From an uncultured SAR86 cluster bacterium (GTDB lineage: Bacteria; Pseudomonadota; Gammaproteobacteria; Magnimaribacterales; D2472): DNA of 64,000 nt. The stretch lies in contig CAJIYI010000001.1 in the NCBI GenBank assembly GCA_905181595.1, positions 1,124,768 through 1,188,767 of the forward strand. Direction: 5' to 3'. Shown here piece by piece: positions 48,464-57,531 of this stretch. The position numbers were made by a program, and so were the translations under genes. The notes under the pieces were generated by a model. The model had not been told where the DNA came from and made no database searches. It saw nothing but the letters and a program-made list of their open reading frames with translations. Each line of letters opens with the position of its first letter. The stretch's first letter is position 1.

Positions 48464-50123
48464 ATGCTCAGAAAAAACATAGCTCCTCAAATAAATACAA
48501 ATATTGATATTAATTCTGATGAATTTATTCACAACAAAAATGTAATGTTAAAAAAAATACATTTCCTAGATGAGCTCCTAGATAAAGCTGAGTTAGGAGG
48601 TGGAGCCTACCATCATGAGAGACTCGCTAAGCGAGGGAAGATGCCTGTAAGGGAAAGAGTCTTTAATTTATTAGATCCTGATACACCATTCCTTGAAATT
48701 GCTCCTTTTGCTGCTTATGGAACTGACTTTACTGTGGGTGGTGGATGCGTTGCGGGAATTGGAATTGTTGCTGGTACTGAATGTGTAATTTTTGCTAATG
48801 ATCCTTCAGTCTTAGCTGGCGCTATGACGGTTTATGTTGGAGAAAAATGGAATAGAGCAATGGAAATTGCTCGAGATAATCGTCTGCCCTACATTAATTT
48901 TGTTGAATCTGCGGGTGGAGATCTGCGAATGGGTACTGGGAAAAAAGGAGATCAACCGCCTATCGCACCAACCATAGGTCATACTCATTTCGCTGCGACC
49001 GGAAGATATTTTTATGATCTAACAGAGCTTTCTAAGATGCGTATACCAGTTATATCTATTGTCTTTGGTTCATCAACGGCAGGTGGCGCTTATCAACCAG
49101 GTATGTCAGATTACAATATCTTTATTAAGGATCAAGCTAAGGTCTTTCTTGCAGGACCTCCTCTTGTCAAAATGGCAACGGGAGAAGTGTCAGATGATGA
49201 GACATTGGGTGGTGCAAAAATGCATTCTGAAGTTTCAGGTCTATCAGATTATTTAGCAGACGATGAAATGGATGCCTTGAGATTATGCAGGAACGTAGTC
49301 TCACATCTGCATTGGGTAAAAGAAGGTCCTTCACCTCTTCCTGAGGCCGACAGTCCAACTTTATCTCAAGAAGAATTATTAGGTCTTGTTGATGAAGATC
49401 TTAAAAGTCCCCTTGATATTAGAGAGGTGATTGGTCGAATTGTTGATGGCTCAAGATTTGAAGAGTTCAAACCGCTCTATGGCAAAACTATGATTTGTGG
49501 GTGGTCAATGCTTCACGGCTATCCAATAGGAATATTAGGAAACAATGGTCCTATATATCCAGAGAGCGCTGAAAAAGCTGCTAGTTTTATCCAGCTATGC
49601 AATAAAAGAAACATACCGTTAATTTTTCTTCAAAATGTTACTGGGTTTTTAGTTGGAAAGGATTTTGAGAGACAGGCTATTATTAAAAAAGGTTCTCAAC
49701 TCATTAACGCTGTTTCTAACTCTAATGTTCCGCACATTACAATTATTATTGGGGCTTCATTTGGAGCTGGAACATATGCTATGTCTGGAAGAGCATATAA
49801 CAATAAATTTACCTTCCTTTGGCCAACAGCAAAAATTGCTGTTATGGGCTCAAAACAAATTGCTGGAGTAATGTCTATTGTCCGAAGAGGTCAAGCTGCA
49901 AGAAAAGGTGAGAAATTTGATGAGAAGCTTGATGCTCAAATTGTTGAAGACAGTTGAGCAGATGTCAGAGCAGATGTCAGAGGGACTGGTTGCAAGCAGC
50001 ATGATTACTGATGATGGAATAATCGATCCAAGGGACACAAGGAATGTAATTGGCTTTTGCCTTTCGATTGTTTGCAACTCATCTATTGATGGTGCTACTG
50101 AGTATGGAGTATTTAGACTATGA
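48464..50123 (+). CDS. Acyl-CoA carboxylase, carboxyltransferase subunit (AtuC-like), one frameshift
   Basis: Beta subunit of a biotin-dependent methylcrotonyl/geranyl-CoA-type carboxylase. The intact part (to 49957) shows HHERLAKRGKMPVRERV, ESAGGDLRMGTGKK, FGSSTAGGAYQPGMSDY, FLQNVTGFLVGKDFE and GASFGAGTYAMSGRAY, with oxyanion-hole Gly motifs. The reading frame must shift by one base near 49955; the other frame then gives EQMSEQMSEGLVASSMITDDGIIDPRDTRNVIGF and stops at 50123, overlapping the next start (ATGA). Repaired length is about 552 aa, the family norm. A 12-bp tandem duplication lies exactly at the shift. The neighbouring AtuA-like gene favours a geranyl-CoA-type substrate. Confidence 0.9.
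49956..49979 (+). repeat. 12-bp tandem duplication at the frameshift
   Basis: GAGCAGATGTCA occurs twice in a row (49956-49967 and 49968-49979), encoding Glu-Gln-Met-Ser twice, directly after the base where the carboxyltransferase frame is lost. Replication slippage or an assembly artefact at a short tandem repeat are both possible. Confidence 0.85.
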
Positions 50124-52039
50124 GCTTTAATTCAATTCTAATTGCCAATCGTGGTGAGATAGCCTGCAGGATTATGCAGACAGCACAAAATATGGGCATT
50201 AAGTGTATTGCTGTGTATGTTGATGCTGATGCTGATGCTCCATTTGTAAAAATGGCAGATGAATCTGTTCTTCTGTCTACAAGCTATATGGATAGTGACG
50301 CCATACTCTCTGCTGCAAAGCAAACTGGAGCAGAAGCAGTTCATCCAGGTTATGGCTTTTTATCTGAGAATGCCGCGTTTGCGAGAAAGGTAAAAAATAA
50401 TAATCTAATATGGATCGGACCCTCTGCTCATGTCATAAAAGTAATGGGTGACAAGCTTAAAGCCAAAGAATTAGCAGAAAAATCTGGTGTCCCTACCCTT
50501 CCAATGGCAGCAGATCTCAAGGATGCCAAGGATCTAGGCTACCCTCTTCTAATCAAGGCAGCCGCAGGTGGTGGTGGAAAAGGGATGAGGATTGTAACAA
50601 GTCCAAAAAATTTAAAAGAATCAGTTATTAGCGCTCAGCGTGAAGCTTTGTCAGGTTTTGGTGATGATAGAATTTTTATTGAAAGGTATGTAAAAAAATC
50701 ACGACATATTGAAATTCAAATTCTAGGCGATGAACATGGAAATATAGTGCATCTTGGAGAGAGAGAATGCTCAATACAAAGAAGGCATCAAAAAATTATT
50801 GAAGAATCTCCATCGCCAAAAGTTGACCCATTTCTTCGCGAGCAAATGGGAGAAGCTGCAATTAAACTAGCAAAAAAAATTAAGTATTGTTCTGCTGGTA
50901 CGGTCGAATTCTTGATGGATGATAAGACGGGAGAATTTTGGTTCTTGGAAGTAAATACACGCCTGCAAGTGGAGCATCCTGTAACAGAGGAAGTCACTGG
51001 GATTGATTTGGTATATGAGCAAATAAAAATAGCTAGAGGTGAGGAGCTTGAGTTCACCCAGGATGACATTTCATGGCACGGTCATTCAATTGAAGCAAGG
51101 TTATATGCTGAAGATCCGGGGAATAACTTTTTGCCTGAAGTGGGAACACTCATTGCATATGATACTGAGATGGCTGGAGATATCAGATGGGATTCCGGTG
51201 TAGAGCAAGGCTATAAAGTTGGCACAGATTTTGATCCCATGCTATCAAAGGTAATTGCCTGGGCTCCAAATAGAATAGATGCAATAAATAAACTTGCTAG
51301 AGGGCTTGAAAAAGCTCATTTTGGTGGCGTAAAAACTAATCGTGACTTTTTAATTTCCTGTTTAAGAAATGAGAGTTTTATCAACGGCAATACTACGACT
51401 GATTTTATTGAAAGAGAAAAGCCAAACGGTGAGCAGGTATTATCTGAAAATCAAATTTTCAATGCATCAGCAGCAATTGCATTATGGATCGCAATGGGCA
51501 ATAGAGCCTCTGATGAAGTAACTGATTTTATGCCATCAAATTGGACAAACGGAAGAATGCCATATCAAAGAATAAAATTAATGATTCTAAAAAATGAAAT
51601 TGAGATTAAGTATCAACTTAAACGCAGTGGATTATTCGAGGTGATGGGCACAAATTGCAAAATTCATGCAGTCGATGAATCTGGAATTGATGTTGAGGTT
51701 GGTTCCCATAGGTTTTTTGCACAGGTAACTCGTGCAGATGATCAAATCCTAATTAACATGCCATTTGGTGATCTAGACGCAGTGATTGTCCCGAGATTTA
51801 TAGAGCCAGGGAATGAAGTTCCAGAAGGTGGGCTAGTTGCACCCATGCCTGGAAAAGTAATCGAGGTAAAGGTTAAAAAAGGTGACAAAGTTAAGGCTGG
51901 AGATACATTAATTATTATTGAAGCTATGAAAATGGAACATTCAATCAAGGCCACTGAAAATGGAAAAGTTACCAAGTTGATGGTGTCCCTTAACCAGCAA
52001 GTTGATAACGGCGCCACCCTATTGGTGCTCGATAGCTAA
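50120..52039 (+). CDS. Biotin carboxylase/carrier subunit of acyl-CoA carboxylase (AtuF-like)
   Basis: 639 aa, combining biotin carboxylase and biotin carrier. N-terminal ILIANRGEIACRI, ATP-grasp region with KAAAGGGGKGMRI, HIEIQILGDEHGNIVHLGERECSIQRRHQKIIEE and EVNTRLQVEHPVTEE. A middle linker domain follows, and the C-terminal biotinyl domain has EAMKMEHS with biotinylated Lys604. This is the alpha-subunit layout of methylcrotonyl- and geranyl-CoA carboxylases. It overlaps the carboxyltransferase gene by four bases, and its stop touches the TetR gene start. Confidence 0.95.
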   Translation: MSFNSILIANRGEIACRIMQTAQNMGIKCIAVYVDADADAPFVKMADESVLLSTSYMDSDAILSAAKQTGAEAVHPGYGFLSENAAFARKVKNNNLIWIGPSAHVIKVMGDKLKAKELAEKSGVPTLPMAADLKDAKDLGYPLLIKAAAGGGGKGMRIVTSPKNLKESVISAQREALSGFGDDRIFIERYVKKSRHIEIQILGDEHGNIVHLGERECSIQRRHQKIIEESPSPKVDPFLREQMGEAAIKLAKKIKYCSAGTVEFLMDDKTGEFWFLEVNTRLQVEHPVTEEVTGIDLVYEQIKIARGEELEFTQDDISWHGHSIEARLYAEDPGNNFLPEVGTLIAYDTEMAGDIRWDSGVEQGYKVGTDFDPMLSKVIAWAPNRIDAINKLARGLEKAHFGGVKTNRDFLISCLRNESFINGNTTTDFIEREKPNGEQVLSENQIFNASAAIALWIAMGNRASDEVTDFMPSNWTNGRMPYQRIKLMILKNEIEIKYQLKRSGLFEVMGTNCKIHAVDESGIDVEVGSHRFFAQVTRADDQILINMPFGDLDAVIVPRFIEPGNEVPEGGLVAPMPGKVIEVKVKKGDKVKAGDTLIIIEAMKMEHSIKATENGKVTKLMVSLNQQVDNGATLLVLDS

Positions 52040-52645
52040 ATGCAATCAAATTTATCCATTATGAGTACTGATTCTCCAAGTCTTCGCAAACGGCATGTGG
52101 AAGTCATGGATGATCTTGAGAGAATGTTAGACCAAGGTGAATCATTTTCAACAATGTCTGAGTTGGCAAAGACTTTAAAAATTTCTCTTCGAACCCTTTA
52201 TGAGATTGCACCAAGCAAAGAAGAGCTAATTGTCGCAACTGTAGATAGAGTCCTCAAAAAACATGGAAAAATAGCAATGGATGCTATTAAAGAACATTCA
52301 TCACCAATAAAAAAGTTAGAAAGCTTTTTAGCCGTTGCAAATCAAGCCGTAGGCCCAAGGCTAGAGAAATTTACATTGCCTCTTGCAAACCTCTCAACCT
52401 CAAAATCTATGGTCAACTATCACGAACAATACATCACTGACTTCATAAAAAGTCTTTTAGATGAAGCTAAAAGCCAAAAAGAGATTAAAGACATAGATAC
52501 TCAAGCAACCGCTATCCTCTTGGGAGGTTTGGGTAGATATTTTCAAGCAAAAAAATTACTAAAAGATCTTAAGCAAACTCCCGAGCAAACTAGTAATTTT
52601 TTAACTGCAATAATATTAAATGGTATTAAATTGGAGAATCAGTGA
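52040..52645 (+). CDS. TetR/AcrR-type transcriptional regulator
   Basis: 201 aa from 52040, or 194 from an internal ATG at 52061. The N-terminal helix-turn-helix region is FSTMSELAKTLKISLRTLYEIAPSKEELI, typical of TetR, followed by an all-helical ligand-binding domain. It is embedded in the operon: its start abuts the biotin carboxylase stop and its stop overlaps the AtuA-like GTG start. In Pseudomonas the atu genes are controlled by the TetR protein AtuR, so a local repressor role on the inverted repeat at 48416 is the natural hypothesis. The inducer would be an acyl-CoA intermediate. Confidence 0.88.
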   Translation: MQSNLSIMSTDSPSLRKRHVEVMDDLERMLDQGESFSTMSELAKTLKISLRTLYEIAPSKEELIVATVDRVLKKHGKIAMDAIKEHSSPIKKLESFLAVANQAVGPRLEKFTLPLANLSTSKSMVNYHEQYITDFIKSLLDEAKSQKEIKDIDTQATAILLGGLGRYFQAKKLLKDLKQTPEQTSNFLTAIILNGIKLENQ

Positions 52646-54420
52646 GCGAAGAAATAATTAGAATCGGAAATTGCAGTGGGTATTACGGAGATAAGCTATC
52701 TGCAGCCAAAGATATGGTTGAGGGAGGTCCTTTAGATGTTTTAACTGGAGATTATTTAGCCGAGCTCACAATGACTATTCTTTTTAACCAAAAGATGCAG
52801 CGCGGTGAGGATAAAGGTTATGTAGGAACGTTCTTAAAGCAAGTCAAAGCTGTGGCTGAAACCTGTAAAGAAAAAAATATTAAGATTGTTACAAATGCTG
52901 GAGGTCTTAACCCCTCCTCTATGGCAAATGAAATAGAAAAGATTCTTGAAGAATTAGGCATATCTTTAAAAGTGGCATACATCACCGGAGATGACTTGAT
53001 GCCCAGAATGGATGCTCTAATAAAAGAAGGAGAGCCCTTTTCTAATATAGATAAACAAATTCCAATAGAAGACTCTGGATGTCAAACTCTCACTGCGAAT
53101 GCCTACCTGGGAGCATGGGGTATCAAGGAAGCTTTGGATGCAGGCGCTGACATAGTGGTCTGCCCAAGAGTAACTGATGCGGCGGTAGTTATTGGTCCAG
53201 CTGCATGGAAATTTAACTGGAACAGGGATGATTATGATGCGCTGGCTGGAGCTCTTGCTGCAGGACATATTATTGAATGTGGATGCCAGGCAACTGGAGG
53301 AAACTACTCTTTTTTTAAAGAAGTACCCAGTTTTGATAATGTGGGTTATCCCATTGCTGAAATTAAAGCAGACGGAAGTTTTTATATAACAAAACATCCA
53401 AATACAGGCGGGCTAGTCTCCACCGGAACTGTTACTGCTCAACTTTTATATGAGATTAGTTCGCCGGCATACCTTAACCCAGATGTAATTGCGCATTTTG
53501 ACACTCTTAAAATAAAACAGGAATCTAAAGATAGGGTCTATGTTTCAGGCTGCAGAGGGAGTTCTCCAACACAATTTCATAAAGTTTGCATAAATCTTGC
53601 GGGTGGTTACAGAAATGGCATGGAGTTTATTCTCACTGGACTAGATATTGAAGAGAAGGCAAAAATCATCACAGATGCTTTTTTTAATTCTGTGGGAGGC
53701 AAAGATCAATTTGATGAGGTATCTATCCTACTTGATAGAACTGACAAAGAGGATCCGGGCTCTAATGAAGAAGCAATGGCATCTTTAAGGGTGTCCGTAA
53801 AATCAAAAAATGCTGACTTGGTAGGCAAAATGTTTAGCGCAAAAATGATTGAGCTTGCCTTGGCAAACTATCCAGGTTTTTTTATTGGAGGAGCAGTTAG
53901 ATCGGGAGGGCCTGTTTTAGTCTACTGGCCTGCTCTGATAGACAGCAAGCACATTTCAGAGACAGTCCATTTTGATGGAAAAGAAACAACAATTCTTCCA
54001 ACCAATCAATTAGGCCTAGAAGAAACATATTACCAAAAACAACCTATTGATATTCAACCCGCTCCCTCTGATCCATCCATCAAAATGCCTTTAGGTGAGT
54101 TATTCGGCGCAAGATCAGGAGATAAAGGTGGATGTGCAAATATTGGTGTTTGGGCAAAGACAGAAAATGCTTATTCCTTCTTAAATGAGTGCTTAACAGT
54201 TAAGAAAATTAAAGAGTTAATGCCTGATTTAGCTGAATTTCAAATTGATCGCTACGAGTTGCCTAATATTCTTTCTCTTAATTTTTATATTCATGGAATC
54301 CTAGAAGATGGAGTTTCTTCAAACACAAGAAAAGATGGTCAAGCAAAATCATTAGGGGAATACCTCAGAGCGAAATACATCGAAATACCCAAGTCATTAA
54401 TAAAAGAGAAAGAAGCATGA
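52642..54420 (+). CDS. DUF1446 protein, AtuA-like
   Basis: 592 aa, GTG start overlapping the regulator's TGA. The N-terminal DUF1446 domain (about residues 5-450) begins IRIGNCSGYYGDKLSAAKDMVEGGPLDVLTGDYLAELTM and includes KIVTNAGGLNP and CPRVTDAAVVIGPAAW. The C-terminal AtuA-like domain has LGELFGARSGDKGGCANIGVWAK. AtuA is required for citronellol/geraniol use in Pseudomonas and is the most diagnostic member of that cluster, though its biochemical reaction is not firmly known. Flanked by carboxylase and enoyl-CoA hydratase genes, with ATGA overlap downstream. Confidence 0.93.
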   Translation: MSEEIIRIGNCSGYYGDKLSAAKDMVEGGPLDVLTGDYLAELTMTILFNQKMQRGEDKGYVGTFLKQVKAVAETCKEKNIKIVTNAGGLNPSSMANEIEKILEELGISLKVAYITGDDLMPRMDALIKEGEPFSNIDKQIPIEDSGCQTLTANAYLGAWGIKEALDAGADIVVCPRVTDAAVVIGPAAWKFNWNRDDYDALAGALAAGHIIECGCQATGGNYSFFKEVPSFDNVGYPIAEIKADGSFYITKHPNTGGLVSTGTVTAQLLYEISSPAYLNPDVIAHFDTLKIKQESKDRVYVSGCRGSSPTQFHKVCINLAGGYRNGMEFILTGLDIEEKAKIITDAFFNSVGGKDQFDEVSILLDRTDKEDPGSNEEAMASLRVSVKSKNADLVGKMFSAKMIELALANYPGFFIGGAVRSGGPVLVYWPALIDSKHISETVHFDGKETTILPTNQLGLEETYYQKQPIDIQPAPSDPSIKMPLGELFGARSGDKGGCANIGVWAKTENAYSFLNECLTVKKIKELMPDLAEFQIDRYELPNILSLNFYIHGILEDGVSSNTRKDGQAKSLGEYLRAKYIEIPKSLIKEKEA

Positions 54421-55208
54421 GCAATCAAAAATTATCCCTAGAAGGCTTAAATTTTCTAGCAACTAAAATAGATATTTCTAATAATATTCTAAGCATTACC
54501 TTAAATAGGCCTGAGAAAAAAAATGCCTTAAACAATGTAATGATGAACGAATTAAATTATGCGCTTGCATATGCAAAGCAAGAAAGAGAGATCAGGGTTG
54601 TTGTTATCGGTGCTGCGGGAGATATTTTCTGTGCAGGCGCTGACCTTAGAAGGGCCAAGGAAGAATCTAATGTGCCAAAATTAGAAAATGCAGACGATAT
54701 TAGCTTCTCACTCAGACGCTTGCACAAACCAGTAATCTGTAAAATTCAAGGCTCAGTATTAGCTGGCGCCCTGCTAATAGTAACCAATTCAACTCATGCA
54801 ATTGCTGTCAAAGAAGCCAAATTCTCAGCTCCTGAAATTCACAGAGGTCTTTGGCCTTTCATGGTCATGGCTGGTTTATTTAGGGTCATGCCAAAAAGAG
54901 CTGGATTGGACTTCATAATGCGCGGTCAAGCAATTGATTCGGATAAGGCTGAACAATGGGGTTTAATCAATCAATCTGTATCAGCAGATGAATTAGAAAA
55001 AACAGTAAGTGATTTAGCTGATGAATTGGCCAGTCTCGCTCCCGAAACCATGCAGTTAGGATTGGCTGCATACGAACAACAGGATGCTCTGGCCTTTGAT
55101 GAGGCTTTGCCCTTTCTTCAAGAGCAGATTGCACAGTGCTTCCAGGGCGATGACGCCAAAGAAGGCATTGCAGCATTTTTAGAAAAGAGAAAACCTAACT
55201 GGAAATAA
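54417..55208 (+). CDS. Enoyl-CoA hydratase/isomerase family protein (AtuE-like)
   Basis: 263-aa crotonase. The N-terminal ITLNRPEKKNALNNVMMNEL and the CAGADLRRAKEE oxyanion loop are conserved. GSVLAGALLIVTNSTHAIAVKEAKFSAPEIHRGLWPFM contains one Glu (PEIHRGL) at a catalytic position, while the second Glu of true hydratases is replaced in the GALLIV segment. In the atu pathway AtuE hydrates isohexenylglutaconyl-CoA. It overlaps the AtuA-like gene by four bases. Confidence 0.9.
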   Translation: MSNQKLSLEGLNFLATKIDISNNILSITLNRPEKKNALNNVMMNELNYALAYAKQEREIRVVVIGAAGDIFCAGADLRRAKEESNVPKLENADDISFSLRRLHKPVICKIQGSVLAGALLIVTNSTHAIAVKEAKFSAPEIHRGLWPFMVMAGLFRVMPKRAGLDFIMRGQAIDSDKAEQWGLINQSVSADELEKTVSDLADELASLAPETMQLGLAAYEQQDALAFDEALPFLQEQIAQCFQGDDAKEGIAAFLEKRKPNWK

Positions 55209-55220
55209 AAGAGGCTTATT

Positions 55221-56444
55221 ATGGATTTAGAATATGGACCTGAATATCAAGATTTTACTAAAAAAGTCCAAAGTTTTTGTAAAAAATATAAAGGCTTGTC
55301 TTTTAAAGATCGAGCTAATACTCCATTAGTCAGCTCAGGCGGTTCTGGTGGACCTGAAATGCATCGATCTGAATGGCAAAAAATCTTAATTGAAAATGGG
55401 TATTTTGCTCGTTCCGTTCCAAAAGAATATGGTGGTTATGGCGGAGAGGCAGATATTATTAAGAGCAGAATTATTGCAGCAGAATTTTCAAAATCGAAGA
55501 CTCCAACACCCATGGGTGGTCAAGGGATTGATATGTTGGTTCCCACACTTTTAGAGATGGGCACTGAGGAGCAAAAACAAGCTTACATAAAACCTACACT
55601 GCATGGAGAAATGATTTGGTGTCAGGGTTACTCTGAACCAAATGCAGGGAGTGATCTAGCAAGTTTACAAACTAAAGGAGAATTAGTTGGCGATGAATGG
55701 GTGATCAATGGCCAAAAAATTTGGACAAGTACTGCTCAATATTCACAAATGTGTTTTTGCCTTGTAAGAACTGAGCCGGATGCTCCAAAGCATGCCGGAA
55801 TTAGTTATTTGTTAATTCCAATGGATACTCCTGGGATTGAGATTAGGCCCTTAGTAGATATGACTTTAAAGCCAGGTTTCAACGAAGTGTTTTTTACGGA
55901 CGTCAAGATTCCTGAAGGCAACATTATTGGGAAAAGAGGAGAAGGATGGGCTGTTGCAAATGCGACCTTAGGTCATGAAAGGGGGTCTCTTGCTCCACCA
56001 GATGCAACCATGAATAGAGTAAACATGCTGATACATTTAATGAAAAAAGAAACTCTTGATGGCAAGCCTTTAATTGAACATCCAATATACAGGGATCGTT
56101 TGATGCAAATTCAGGGAAAAGTTTTAGCCCAACAATCTCACGCTTTAAGACTACTATCAGCCAAGTTAAATCCTGGTACGGATGTAAAAATTGGAAAAAT
56201 GATTCAGAAACTAACTGGTACAGAGTTAAGGCATGAGCTTGAAGGCTTAGCCATTGATGTGATGGGTGAAATTGGAACTTTGTATGAAGATAGCCCACAT
56301 CTTAAAAATGATGGCACATGGCAATTTATATACATGTACTTTCTGGGGCTTATTATTGGTGGGGGAACAAGCCAAATTCAGAAAAATATCATCGCCGAAC
56401 GCGGTCTTGGTATGCCAAAAGAACCTAAAATTCAAGGAGCATAG
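55221..56444 (+). CDS. Acyl-CoA dehydrogenase, larger partner of the second pair
   Basis: 407 aa. It starts MDLEYGPEYQDFTKKVQSF. The FAD domain shows WCQGYSEPNAGSDLASL, INGQKIWTSTAQYSQMCFCLVRT and FNEVFFTDVKIPEGNIIG. The C-terminus reads IIGGGTSQIQKNIIAERGLG, so the classical Glu before GTS is Gly; members with this ending often carry the base elsewhere, as in isovaleryl-CoA dehydrogenase. Likely oxidises citronellyl-CoA-like substrates together with the next gene, which starts one base after its stop. The layout resembles the 39.9-42.2 kb pair. Confidence 0.92.
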   Translation: MDLEYGPEYQDFTKKVQSFCKKYKGLSFKDRANTPLVSSGGSGGPEMHRSEWQKILIENGYFARSVPKEYGGYGGEADIIKSRIIAAEFSKSKTPTPMGGQGIDMLVPTLLEMGTEEQKQAYIKPTLHGEMIWCQGYSEPNAGSDLASLQTKGELVGDEWVINGQKIWTSTAQYSQMCFCLVRTEPDAPKHAGISYLLIPMDTPGIEIRPLVDMTLKPGFNEVFFTDVKIPEGNIIGKRGEGWAVANATLGHERGSLAPPDATMNRVNMLIHLMKKETLDGKPLIEHPIYRDRLMQIQGKVLAQQSHALRLLSAKLNPGTDVKIGKMIQKLTGTELRHELEGLAIDVMGEIGTLYEDSPHLKNDGTWQFIYMYFLGLIIGGGTSQIQKNIIAERGLGMPKEPKIQGA

Positions 56445-56445
56445 A

Positions 56446-57531
56446 ATGTATTTCGGATTATCAGAAGAACAATCTTTTTTTAAAGACAACGTAAAAAAAT
56501 ATCTAGAGGATAATGCTTCTCTTGATCAAATCAGGAAGATTGCTAGTAACGATGAGACAAGTATCGGCAAAGAAATTCATCAGGGCTTTCTAAATCTTGG
56601 AGTAAATGGATTGCTCATTCCAGAGGAATTTGGCGGCCTTGGCTTAGATCTGTTATTTGCTGCGGTAGTTTCAGAGAGCTTGGGAGCTTGTGTTGGGCCA
56701 GTGCCTTATATAGCTCCTTATGTTATGGCACCTACCGCTATTATGGCAGGAGGAAGTCCGACACAAAAAGAAAACTATCTGACAAAGATTGCATCAAACG
56801 AGATTCTAGTAGGAGTAGGTTTTTCAGAATTTATTGGCAGTAGAAATGATGCTGGTTTAACTTTTGCTGATGGTGTTCTGAAAGGACGAACTATGTTTGT
56901 TATGGATGCTCAGGTTGCTACGCATTTTCTTCTTGCAGATAAATTGGGTCAAATGTTTATGCTGGATGCTAAAGCTCCAGGTGTTGAAATTATTAATCTG
57001 ACAACAGTGGACAAAACTAGGCAATATGCTGAAATTATATGCAAGGATGTTCCCGCAGACTTACTAGAGCTCTCTAGCTTATCTACTGACCCCATATCAA
57101 GGAGTATTGATGCAGGAAGAATAATGCTGGCAGCAGATACATTGGGAGCCTCTCAAGCAATGATTGATCAGGCGGTTGATTATGCGAAGGAAAGAAAACA
57201 GTTTGGAAGAGCCATTGGATCATTTCAAGCAGTTAAACATATGTGTGCTGAAATGGTTGCTGACCTAGAGCCTTGCTATGCATTGGTATGGCATGCAGCT
57301 CATTGTCATGATAGTTCTCCCGATGAAGCCAAGCTTATGGCTTGTCATGCAAAGGCACATGTTTCAGAGATGGGCAAAGGTATAGCAAAAAAAGCAACCG
57401 AAGTTCATGGAGGCATGGGCTTCACGGATCTTCTTGGATTACATTACTGGTTTAAGAGAATAGGTGTTAATCGTCAAATGCTTGGTTCACCTGAGCTAGT
57501 GCGAGAAGAAGCAATGCAGTCTCAGCTTTAA
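56446..57531 (+). CDS. Acyl-CoA dehydrogenase, smaller partner of the second pair
   Basis: 361 aa from the ATG at 56446 (MYFGLSEEQSFFKDNVKKYL), with AAGGAG upstream; an open frame extends back to 56266 but overlaps the preceding gene. Family segments are LLIPEEFGGLGLDL, YAKERKQFGRAIGSFQAVKHMCAEM and EVHGGMGFTDLLGLHYWFKR. Its C-terminal NRQMLGSPELVREEA lacks both the GTS motif and the catalytic Glu, so it is probably a non-catalytic partner of the gene before it. The stop shares TTAA with the convergent isomerase gene. Confidence 0.9.
   Translation: MYFGLSEEQSFFKDNVKKYLEDNASLDQIRKIASNDETSIGKEIHQGFLNLGVNGLLIPEEFGGLGLDLLFAAVVSESLGACVGPVPYIAPYVMAPTAIMAGGSPTQKENYLTKIASNEILVGVGFSEFIGSRNDAGLTFADGVLKGRTMFVMDAQVATHFLLADKLGQMFMLDAKAPGVEIINLTTVDKTRQYAEIICKDVPADLLELSSLSTDPISRSIDAGRIMLAADTLGASQAMIDQAVDYAKERKQFGRAIGSFQAVKHMCAEMVADLEPCYALVWHAAHCHDSSPDEAKLMACHAKAHVSEMGKGIAKKATEVHGGMGFTDLLGLHYWFKRIGVNRQMLGSPELVREEAMQSQL

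Noticed and set aside
49956..49979. CRISPR or satellite repeat
   Set aside because: Only two 12-bp units with no spacers, inside a coding region.
48464..55208. Leucine degradation (liu) operon
   Set aside because: No HMG-CoA lyase or isovaleryl-CoA dehydrogenase signature set, and the DUF1446 gene is characteristic of atu clusters. Not fully excluded because substrate specificity was not tested.
56266..56445. Sixty-residue N-terminal extension of the 56.4 kb acyl-CoA dehydrogenase
   Set aside because: It overlaps the coding end of the previous dehydrogenase, while the ATG at 56446 has a good ribosome site and a typical family start.
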